DNA from: Paracoccaceae bacterium
Lineage (GTDB): Bacteria; Pseudomonadota; Alphaproteobacteria; Rhodobacterales; Rhodobacteraceae
Assembly: GCA_024304875.1 (NCBI GenBank)
Contig: JAMWZF010000052.1
Location: 1 to 13,168 of the forward strand
DNA length: 13,168 nt
Reading direction: 5' to 3'
The position numbers were made by a program, and so were the translations under genes. Below the pieces are notes generated by a model that had not been told where the DNA came from, did no database searches, and saw only the letters and a program-made list of their open reading frames with translations. The number at the start of each line of letters is the position of its first letter. The stretch's first letter is position 1. Below, piece by piece: positions 7,483 through 13,168 of this stretch.

Positions 7483-8444
7483 GCCGCCTCCTCCGTCTCC
7501 GCGTCGCGCCCGGCCTCGGGTTCGGCGTCATCGGTCACGTCCTCGGGCAGCCGGTCGGCGTAGCGGGCCGAAGCGTTCTTCTTGAGGATCCCCTTCTTCC
7601 ACAGAAGATCGAGGCAGTAGGCGCAGAGATCGGGGCTGTCGATCACCGTATCGGCGATCAGGGCCAGCATCTTCAGCTGATCGGCGCTGACGGCCTCGGG
7701 GGCCTCGAGGTTGCGGATATAGACCGCGTCCCCGTCCAGCAGCTGGCTCACCTTGCCTTTCCTGAACCGCGGCTTGACCTGCGTTGGCAGGGTCACGGCC
7801 TTCTGGTGCAGGAACTTGTGAAGGACGAAGCCCTGCGCGCGCAGCTCGGCATCCACGTCCGCCCACGTCGGCTCGCCCTCGTACATCCGGTAGAACCGGA
7901 CCTCGGGGATCACGCAGACGGCCTCGGCCAGGGTCTGTTTAGCCCCTTGCAGGATGTCGAACTCCGCCCCTTGCGCGTCCATCTTGAGAAGGTCCAGCCT
8001 CGGGAAACTCTCGATCTGGTCGAGGGCGACGAGGTCGACCGGGATCTCCTCGATCGGGCGCTTCACCCAGAAGACCTTGCCGAGATAGGCCGCCGCGCTG
8101 GCGGAAAACCTGAAGACCGAAGACAGCGAGCCGATCTTGTGGCTGTAGAAGGTCGCCGGCCCCGGCTTGCCCACCGCAGTCTGGTAGCAGGTCGCGTTCG
8201 GCGGCGCTTCGGCCACCAGCCTCTCGAAGGCCTCGGCTTCGGGCTCGAATCCGCTGAGATGCGCCGCGCCGTCCAGCTTCATCAGCAGGTCATAAGGCGC
8301 CCCGCCCCGCATCATCCGCGCGCCGACGTCCGCGATCTGCACCGGCCGCCCGGGTGCGAGCAGCTTCAGCAGGAACCTCGCCCGCGCCTTGGGGCCGGTG
8401 CGGGGGCGCTTGGCCGGGGTCGCCGGGTCGGTGGTGTCGGTCAT
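7479..8444 (-). CDS. FkbM family methyltransferase (321 aa)
   Basis: A 321-residue protein with the FkbM-type SAM methyltransferase core: IADVGA at 37-42 (motif I), GFEPE at 65-69 (ribose-binding acidic residue), and LLKMDAQGAEFDILQGA at 152-168, the hallmark DxxGxE-type block of the FkbM family. The C-terminal third (about 250-321) is outside the usual core. It includes DLCAYCLDLLW at 272-282 with two cysteines and ends in a strongly acidic tail. FkbM enzymes usually methylate hydroxyl groups on sugars or natural products, but nothing here identifies a substrate. The gene begins 75 bases after sufB, with AAGGA about 9 nt before the ATG, and overlaps the second methyltransferase-like gene. 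Its place inside an iron-sulfur operon is hard to explain by the classical FkbM role. Confidence 0.85.
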   Translation of the reverse strand: MTDTTDPATPAKRPRTGPKARARFLLKLLAPGRPVQIADVGARMMRGGAPYDLLMKLDGAAHLSGFEPEAEAFERLVAEAPPNATCYQTAVGKPGPATFYSHKIGSLSSVFRFSASAAAYLGKVFWVKRPIEEIPVDLVALDQIESFPRLDLLKMDAQGAEFDILQGAKQTLAEAVCVIPEVRFYRMYEGEPTWADVDAELRAQGFVLHKFLHQKAVTLPTQVKPRFRKGKVSQLLDGDAVYIRNLEAPEAVSADQLKMLALIADTVIDSPDLCAYCLDLLWKKGILKKNASARYADRLPEDVTDDAEPEAGRDAETEEAA

Positions 8445-8488
8445 CGCTGCTCGTCCTTCAAACGGGGAACCTGGCGCAGAGGATAGGC

Positions 8489-8502
8489 GGCGCTGCTGCG
8501 CC
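8489..8502 (-). repeat. Intercistronic hairpin between sufB and the FkbM-type gene
   Basis: GGCGC, a 4-base loop, and GCGCC form a perfect 5-bp all-GC stem within the 75-base gap after sufB. Further G/C pairing outside it is possible. There is no T-run. It may protect the sufB 3' end or reduce read-through into the methyltransferase genes. That role is inferred. Confidence 0.4.
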
Positions 8503-8519
8503 CGGGTACCGCCAATCGC

Positions 8520-10049
8520 CTAGCCCACGCTGCCTTCCAGCGAAATCGCGACAAGCTGCTGCGCCTCCATGGCGAACTCCATCGGCAGGGCCTGAAGCAC
8601 CTCCTTGGCAAAGCCGTTCACGATCAGCGCGACCGCCTCTTCCTCGTCCATGCCGCGCTGGCGGCAGTAGAACATCTGGTCGTCGTCCACCTTGGAGGTC
8701 GTGGCCTCGTGTTCGACGCGCGACGAGTTGTTCTTGACCTCGATGTAGGGAACCGTGTGGGCGCCGCACTGGTCGCCGATCAGAAGGCTGTCGCACTGGG
8801 TGTAGTTGCGGCTGTCGGTCGCCTTGGGGTGCATCGAGACAAGGCCGCGGTAGGTATTCTGCGCCTTGCCCGCGCTGATCCCTTTTGAGACGATGCGCGA
8901 CTTGGTCCGCTTGCCGAGGTGGGTCATCTTGGTGCCCGTGTCGGCCTGCTGGTGGTTGTTGGTGATGGCGATGGAATAGAACTCGCCCTGGCTGTCGTCG
9001 CCCCGCAGAAGGCAGGAGGGATACTTCCAGGTCACGGCCGAGCCGGTTTCCACCTGCGTCCACATCACCTTGGCCCGATCGCCCCGGCAATCGGCGCGCT
9101 TGGTGACGAAGTTGTAGATGCCGCCCTTGCCGTCCTCGTCGCCGGGGAACCAGTTCTGCACGGTCGAATACTTCACCTCGGCGTCTTCCTCGATGACGAT
9201 CTCGACCACCGCGGCGTGCAGCTGGGCGGTGTCGCGCTGGGGCGCGGTGCAGCCTTCGAGGTAGCTGACGTAGGATCCCTTGTCGGCGATGATGAGCGTG
9301 CGCTCGAACTGGCCGGTGTTCTCGGCGTTGATCCGGAAGTAGGTCGACAGTTCCATCGGGCAGCGCACGCCGGGCGGCACGTAGACGAAGGAGCCGTCGC
9401 TGAAGACCGCGGAATTAAGCGTCGCATAGAAGTTGTCGGACACCGGCACGACGGAGCCGAGGTACTTCTTCACCAGCTCGGGGTGCTCGCGGATCGCCTC
9501 GGAGATCGAGCAGAAGATGACCCCGGCCTTCTTCAGCTCGGCCTGGAAGGTGGTCCCGACCGAGACGGAATCGAACACCGCATCCACAGCCACCTTGCGG
9601 CCCTCCGACGGCGCGTCCTCGGCGCCCTCGACCCCGGCGAGGATCATCTGCTCCTTCAGCGGGATGCCCAGCTTCTCGTAGGTGGCCAGCAGCTTGGGGT
9701 CGACCTCGTCCAGGGACTTCGGCTTGACCTCCATGCTCTTCGGCCGGGCGTAGTAATACTGGTTCTGGAAGTCGATCTGAGGATACTCGATCATCGCCCA
9801 TTCGGGCTCTTCCATCTGCTGCCAGCGCTGGAAGGCCTTCAGGCGCCAGTCGGTCATCCACTCGGGCTCTTCGTTCTTTTCCGAAATCAGGCGGACGATG
9901 TCCTCCGACAGGCCCTTGGGGGCGTAGTCCATCTCGATCTCGGTATCCCAGCCGTACTTGTAGGTGCCCGAGAGCTTGCGGACGGCCTCTACGGTGTCCT
10001 CGTCGACGCCCTCTTTCACCTCGGGGGTCGGGGTATCGTATGCGGTCAT
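8520..10049 (-). CDS. sufB: Fe-S cluster assembly protein SufB
   Basis: A scaffold protein of 509 residues, slightly longer than E. coli SufB. It receives sulfur from SufS and assembles the nascent cluster with SufD on SufC. Diagnostic blocks are VPPGVRCPMELSTYFRIN at 224-241, SYLEGCTAP at 262-270, and NNSSRVEHEATTSK at 440-453. C419 in NYTQCDSLLIG and E448 in VEHEA sit 29 residues apart, exactly as C405 and E434 do in E. coli SufB, so the functional sulfur-accepting and cluster residues appear conserved. I chose the ATG at 10049, preceded by GAAGGAC. The frame stays open for 22 codons upstream, but these overlap the preceding gene and do not look like SufB. It follows the IscS-like gene by 13 bases and precedes a 75-base gap. 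Confidence 0.97.
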   Translation of the reverse strand: MTAYDTPTPEVKEGVDEDTVEAVRKLSGTYKYGWDTEIEMDYAPKGLSEDIVRLISEKNEEPEWMTDWRLKAFQRWQQMEEPEWAMIEYPQIDFQNQYYYARPKSMEVKPKSLDEVDPKLLATYEKLGIPLKEQMILAGVEGAEDAPSEGRKVAVDAVFDSVSVGTTFQAELKKAGVIFCSISEAIREHPELVKKYLGSVVPVSDNFYATLNSAVFSDGSFVYVPPGVRCPMELSTYFRINAENTGQFERTLIIADKGSYVSYLEGCTAPQRDTAQLHAAVVEIVIEEDAEVKYSTVQNWFPGDEDGKGGIYNFVTKRADCRGDRAKVMWTQVETGSAVTWKYPSCLLRGDDSQGEFYSIAITNNHQQADTGTKMTHLGKRTKSRIVSKGISAGKAQNTYRGLVSMHPKATDSRNYTQCDSLLIGDQCGAHTVPYIEVKNNSSRVEHEATTSKVDDDQMFYCRQRGMDEEEAVALIVNGFAKEVLQALPMEFAMEAQQLVAISLEGSVG

Positions 10050-10062
10050 CTGTCGTCCTTCC

Positions 10063-11094
10063 TCAGGCCGCGCGGGTTGCGTGGCGCTTGCGTTTGTCGG
10101 TCCAGACATCGGCAAATCGCGCGATGTCCTCCTCTGTCGTATACGGGCCGAGGCTGACGCGGATCGCGCTGCCCGCCACCTCGCCCGGGTATCCCATCGC
10201 GGTCAGCACCCGGCTGGCCTTGACCTTGCCGCTGGAACAGGCACTGCCGGCGCTGATCGCGAAACCGGCGAGGTCCATCGTCATCACCTGCGTCTCGCCC
10301 TTCCAGCCGGGGGTGGCAAAACAGGTGGTGTTGGGCAGGCGTTGCGTGCCCCTCCCTACGAATATGGTGTCTGGCGCCGCAGCCTCAACGGCTGCCTCCA
10401 GAGAATCCCGCAACTGCGCGACCCTGTCCCAGGTCCCGGCGGCGAGGTCCTGGAGCGCCGCGGCAATGGCGGCACCCGTGCCGGCGATGCCGAGAATGTT
10501 CTCGGTCCCCGAGCGGCGGCCCATCTCCTGCCCGCCGCCTCTTTGCAGGGCGGGGATGTCCAGCCCCTCGCGCAGGATCAGCGCGCCGACCCCCTTGGGT
10601 CCTCCGAACTTGTGGGCCGAGACGATCGCGGCGGCAGCGCCGGACCAGCCGAAGGCGAAGGGCAGACGCCCGATCGCCTGGGTCGCGTCGATCACCGCCC
10701 GGTCCGCCCCCTCGGGAAGGTCGCTCACGATCCCGGTCTCGGAATTGGCAAGGCCGAGCGCCCGCCATTGCACCTCGGCCCCGGGATCCGGCCGGTGGTG
10801 CGCCCAGAGCGCGTCGTGGGCGGTCGGGTCGACCTCCACCGCATGACCCCCGGGCAGGTCCGAGAGGAAAGAGGCCGCCTCCGTCGCTCCCGACGTGAAG
10901 ATCACCTCCTGCGGCTTGCAGCCGACGGCCTCGGCCACCTGCGCACGGGCCTTCTCGACCAGCGCCTTGGCCGCCCGGCCCTCGGTATGTACCGACGACG
11001 GGTTGCCCGCGACATCCATCGCCGCCAGCATCGCCGCCTTCGCCTCGTCCCGCAGGGGCGCCGTGGCGTTCCAGTCGAGGTAGACCCGGCTCAT
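10063..11094 (-). CDS. Short cysteine desulfurase of the IscS/NifS type (group I)
   Basis: A class V aminotransferase-fold PLP enzyme of 343 residues. The PLP lysine is K162 in VSAHKFGGPKG, DATQAIGRLP at 136-145 provides the Asp and Gln that contact PLP, and MGRRSGTENI at 191-200 is the phosphate and substrate region. The catalytic cysteine is C286 in SAGSACSSG, the group I arrangement. It is about 40-60 residues shorter than typical IscS/NifS. The loss lies mainly between GATEA (69-73) and the NSETGIV segment (117-123), where the usual EHxAV histidine motif is reduced to AHDAL (H93). The start at 11094 overlaps the iscR stop as ATGA. It is probably a sulfur donor to the SufBCD scaffold alongside SufS, or it serves another sulfur pathway. 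The short form leaves its activity uncertain. Confidence 0.88.
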   Translation of the reverse strand: MSRVYLDWNATAPLRDEAKAAMLAAMDVAGNPSSVHTEGRAAKALVEKARAQVAEAVGCKPQEVIFTSGATEAASFLSDLPGGHAVEVDPTAHDALWAHHRPDPGAEVQWRALGLANSETGIVSDLPEGADRAVIDATQAIGRLPFAFGWSGAAAAIVSAHKFGGPKGVGALILREGLDIPALQRGGGQEMGRRSGTENILGIAGTGAAIAAALQDLAAGTWDRVAQLRDSLEAAVEAAAPDTIFVGRGTQRLPNTTCFATPGWKGETQVMTMDLAGFAISAGSACSSGKVKASRVLTAMGYPGEVAGSAIRVSLGPYTTEEDIARFADVWTDKRKRHATRAA

Positions 11095-11549
11095 TCGTCC
11101 ACCACCTCGAACAGGCTGGGAACGGCGGGGCACGGGGCGAGGTCGTTGGCCACCACGTCGCTCAGCCGGGTCTGGTGAAGGAAGACGTAGACATGGGCCG
11201 AGAGCCCTTCCCACAGGCGGTTTGTCAGGCTCTGCGCCCGGCTGCCCGAGGCCCCGCCGGAGGCGGCGGCGCCCTTGTGCATCGCGCTCACCGTCTCGTC
11301 CACGGCGGCGAGGATGTCGACGACCCGGATCTCCGAGGCCGGGCGCGCAAGGCGGTAGCCGCCACCGGGGCCGCGCACGGACTGGACCAGGCCGGCCCGC
11401 CGCAGGCGCACGAACAGCTGCTCGAGATAGGGCAGAGAGATGTCCTGCCGGGTCGAGATCGCGCCCAGCGAGACCATGGCCCCGGCGGGCTGCAGGGCGA
11501 GGTCGGCCAGAGCGACCATTGCGTAGCGGCCCTTGGTGCTGAGTTTCAT
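11091..11549 (-). CDS. iscR: Rrf2 family transcriptional regulator IscR (lacks canonical cluster cysteines)
   Basis: The first gene of the SUF operon, 152 residues. The N-terminal winged helix is typical of IscR/Rrf2: MKLSTKGRYAMVALADLA at 1-18, LPYLEQLFVRLRRAGLV at 39-55, and SVRGPGGGYRLARP at 57-70. The VDETV segment (83-87) precedes the region where E. coli IscR has three cysteines and a histidine that bind 2Fe-2S. Here that region contains none of them, and the histidine position of LTHALW is Asn (N110). The only cysteine is C140, near the C-terminus. IscR proteins of Rhodobacteraceae are known to have a single cysteine, and R. sphaeroides IscR is reported to bind a cluster and repress iron-metabolism genes. 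I chose the ATG at 11549, with GGAG 9 nt upstream. A TTG at 11588 in frame is unlikely. Autoregulation through the operator at 11659 is inferred. Confidence 0.95.
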   Translation of the reverse strand: MKLSTKGRYAMVALADLALQPAGAMVSLGAISTRQDISLPYLEQLFVRLRRAGLVQSVRGPGGGYRLARPASEIRVVDILAAVDETVSAMHKGAAASGGASGSRAQSLTNRLWEGLSAHVYVFLHQTRLSDVVANDLAPCPAVPSLFEVVDE

Positions 11550-11658
11550 CGGCCACGTCTCCACGTCGGTCTGCGGCGCGCCGGCCAATTGGATTGACGC
11601 CGCGCCGTCACCACATTAGGTGCCAAAAGCCGCCCGGACCCGACTCCGGGCATGAAGT

Positions 11659-11673
11659 TTAGAATCCTTCTAA
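11659..11673 (-). promoter_or_regulatory. IscR operator, Iron-Rhodo-box-like palindrome
   Basis: TTAGAA (11659-11664), spacer TCC, TTCTAA (11668-11673): a perfect 6-3-6 inverted repeat in the only gap between iscR and the divergent hydrolase gene. It resembles the Iron-Rhodo-box predicted upstream of iron and Fe-S genes in Rhodobacterales and tied to IscR. It covers the -10 element of the iscR promoter, so occupancy should block initiation. Confidence 0.75.
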
Positions 11674-11695
11674 GGTGGCCGAGCGTTTTCGTCAA
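11667..11695 (-). promoter_or_regulatory. Promoter of the iscR-suf operon
   Basis: On the minus strand TTGACG (plus coordinates 11690-11695) is followed after 17 bases by TAGAAG (11667-11672). The -10 lies inside the TTAGAA/TTCTAA operator. The implied start near 11660 gives a leader of about 110 nt before iscR. The -35 matches consensus at five of six positions and the -10 at four of six. Confidence 0.65.
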
Positions 11696-11743
11696 GAATG
11701 CGCGGGGACAGCCCGGCCCCGGGATGGACGACAAGGAAGACCG

Positions 11744-12397
11744 ATGCCCGAGGTTATCTTTCCCGGCCCCGAGGGCCGGCTCGAAGGCCGCTACCACCCC
11801 CAGCGCGGCTCCGACGCGCCCATTGCCATCATCCTGCATCCGCACCCGCAATTCGGCGGGACGATGAACAACCGGGTCGTCTACAACCTGCATTATGCCT
11901 TCTACAAGATGGGCTTCACCGTGCTGCGGTTCAATTTCCGCGGCGTGGGCCGGTCCCAGGGCGAGTACGACCAGGGCGTGGGCGAGCTGTCGGATGCGGC
12001 GAGCGCGCTCGACTACCTGCAGTCGATGAACCAGAATGCCAAGCACTGCTGGGTTGCCGGGTTCTCCTTCGGGGCCTGGATCGGGATGCAGCTGCTGATG
12101 CGCCGGCCCGAGATCACCGGCTTCATCTCGGTCTCTCCGCCGGCCAACATGTACGACTTCTCGTTCCTGGCGCCCTGCCCCTCCTCGGGGCTGATCATCA
12201 ACGGCACCGGCGACCGGGTCGCGCCGCCGCAGGACACGGCATCCCTCGTCGGCAAGCTGCACGAGCAGAAGGGCATCACGATCACCCACCAGGAGGTCGA
12301 GGGCGCGGACCACTTCTTCCAGGACCCGCACATGGATACGCTGATGGAGAGCGTGACCGGCTACGTGAAGCGGCGGCTGACCGAAAGCACGCGCTGA
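11744..12397 (+). CDS. Alpha/beta hydrolase (COG2945-like)
   Basis: A 217-residue cytosolic alpha/beta hydrolase with no signal peptide. The nucleophile elbow is GFSFG at 106-110 (S108), the acid is probably D157 in GTGDRVAP, and the histidine is H190 in GADHFF. HPHPQFGGTMNN at 32-43 would form the oxyanion region, and FNFRGVGRSQGEYD at 63-76 is characteristic of this small-hydrolase group. The natural substrate is unknown. The start at 11744 has AAGGA about 8 nt upstream. The gene is divergent from iscR and its stop overlaps the next gene as TGATG. A weak plus-strand promoter candidate is TTGACG at 11594-11599. The IscR-type operator lies between that and the gene, so iron or Fe-S status could influence expression. 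That last point is inference. Confidence 0.88.
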   Translation: MPEVIFPGPEGRLEGRYHPQRGSDAPIAIILHPHPQFGGTMNNRVVYNLHYAFYKMGFTVLRFNFRGVGRSQGEYDQGVGELSDAASALDYLQSMNQNAKHCWVAGFSFGAWIGMQLLMRRPEITGFISVSPPANMYDFSFLAPCPSSGLIINGTGDRVAPPQDTASLVGKLHEQKGITITHQEVEGADHFFQDPHMDTLMESVTGYVKRRLTESTR

Positions 12398-12639
12398 TGT
12401 CGGAGAGCGCGTCCAAGATCGCCGCGGCCCTCGCCGAAAAGGTGATGAACTACCAGGACGCGACCGGCGAGGACCGCTTCTTCATGGAAGTGGCCAAGAT
12501 GATCGGGGCCTCGTCCCAGACCCTCGAAGAGGCCTTCCTGACCGAAGTGCGCCTGCGCATGGCCGCGCGCAAGGCCGAGGCCTTCATCGATGAACGGGTC
12601 CGGTCCATTTCCACCACGATGCCCGGCTCCGAAGGCTGA
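12397..12639 (+). CDS. Conserved-looking small protein of unknown function (80 aa)
   Basis: An 80-residue soluble protein, apparently almost entirely helical, with no cysteine and no membrane segment. Notable segments are MNYQDATGEDRFFMEVAKMIG at 17-37 and QTLEEAFLTEVRLRMAARKAE at 41-61, followed by a short tail with many charged and small residues. I do not recognise the family. The ATG at 12397 overlaps the hydrolase stop (TGATG), so it is probably translated by coupling and may act with the hydrolase. Coding character is supported by that overlap and by GC-rich third positions like those of its neighbours. Confidence 0.75.
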   Translation: MSESASKIAAALAEKVMNYQDATGEDRFFMEVAKMIGASSQTLEEAFLTEVRLRMAARKAEAFIDERVRSISTTMPGSEG

Positions 12640-12757
12640 TCGAGGGCGCGGAGCCGGCCGGCACCGGCAGATCGCGGCCCGGATCGCCCCGCCCGGTCCA
12701 GTCGGCGTGCGCGACGCGAGCAAGACCGCCACCCGTCCTCTGCCCGCGTCACCCGTG

Positions 12758-13168
12758 TCATGCGGCCTGGTCCCGGACCGCCACGTCCCCGCCCGCTCGT
12801 CGCTCCGCACCCACCTGCTCATCCGTTGCGCCGGCCAGCCGCATGCCGGAAAGGGACCCCGACAGCCGCCGCGCACCGCTCGCGATCCGCTCTCCCATGG
12901 CCAGCATCTGCTCGGCCAGTCCGGCGCTGGACCCGATGCCGGCGTCGATCTGGTGGGCCATGCCGTCCACGCCGCGCAGGGCCTCGGACTGGTCCTGCGC
13001 CTGCGCCGCCATGAGGTCGACATGACCGTGCACCTCGGACAACTGCGCCTCGATCGCGCTCAGCGACTCCCCGGCGCGGCCCACCAGCTGGGTGCCGCTG
13101 GCGACGTGCCGGTTCGAGGCGGCGATCAACTCGCCGATGCTCTCGGCCGATTCGGCGGTGCGGCGGGC
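12758..13168 (-). CDS. Methyl-accepting chemotaxis protein, C-terminal part (5' end outside window)
   Basis: The last 136 codons of a gene that enters from the right edge. The visible sequence begins RRTAESAESIGELIAASN and continues with VASGTQLVGRAGESLSAIEAQL and then an AAQAQDQSEALRGVDGMAHQID stretch. These are the features of the descending arm of the MCP coiled-coil signalling domain: the R-A-E-ESA-IG-LI helix, then the V-xG-xLV-x-GESL helix, then the A-Q-DQ-AL-G-V-MAHQID adaptation-helix-like block. The tail (about residues 95-136) is not conserved and ends in VRDQAA without an NWETF-type receptor-docking pentapeptide. Ligand domain, membrane segments and the hairpin tip are outside the window. 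It is convergent with the small-protein gene, with a 118-base gap that shows no clear terminator. Confidence 0.88.
   Translation of the reverse strand, partial: ARRTAESAESIGELIAASNRHVASGTQLVGRAGESLSAIEAQLSEVHGHVDLMAAQAQDQSEALRGVDGMAHQIDAGIGSSAGLAEQMLAMGERIASGARRLSGSLSGMRLAGATDEQVGAERRAGGDVAVRDQAA

Noticed and set aside
11585..11592. CCAATTGG palindrome in the iscR leader
   Set aside because: An eight-base palindrome is expected by chance at this scale and it is not placed at a promoter element of iscR.

Overview
The window is GC-rich and compactly organised, with clear alphaproteobacterial, Rhodobacteraceae-like features. These include an iscR-led SUF operon carrying two cysteine desulfurases, Yip1-type membrane proteins inside that operon, an IscR without the usual cluster cysteines, and a TTAGAA-N3-TTCTAA operator of the 'Iron-Rhodo-box' type. 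The genus cannot be named from the sequence alone.

Left end (1-2254): a murein L,D-transpeptidase gene (minus, running off the left edge) is divergent from a Tat-exported DUF882/MepK-like peptidase (plus). The peptidase gene is followed by a good intrinsic terminator at 2233-2254. One family makes 3-3 cross-links in peptidoglycan and the other is known to cut them, so this looks like a paired wall-remodelling locus. A tRNA-Arg(CCG) with its own promoter follows on the minus strand (2335-2411).

Centre (2477-11695, all minus, transcribed right to left): one large iron-sulfur cluster assembly operon in the order iscR, a short IscS/NifS-like desulfurase, sufB, an FkbM-type methyltransferase, a second methyltransferase-like gene, sufC, sufD, two Yip1-like membrane protein genes, sufS. 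Most junctions are ATGA or TGATG overlaps, so translation is probably coupled. The two exceptions are the gaps on either side of the methyltransferase pair, and each holds a perfect small hairpin. The iscR promoter (TTGACG-17-TAGAAG) has its -10 element buried in the IscR operator, which implies autorepression of the whole operon. SufB-SufC-SufD would form the scaffold, and SufS and the short desulfurase would supply sulfur. No SufE/SufU, A-type carrier or SufT gene is present in the window.

Right end (11744-13168): divergent from iscR is a two-gene plus-strand unit, an alpha/beta hydrolase overlapping an 80-residue protein of unknown function. The 3' end of a methyl-accepting chemotaxis protein gene (minus) enters from the right edge and is convergent with that unit.

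The least explained parts are the methyltransferase pair and the Yip1 pair embedded in the SUF operon. The IscR cluster-ligand loss and the shortened desulfurase are the main protein-level oddities.
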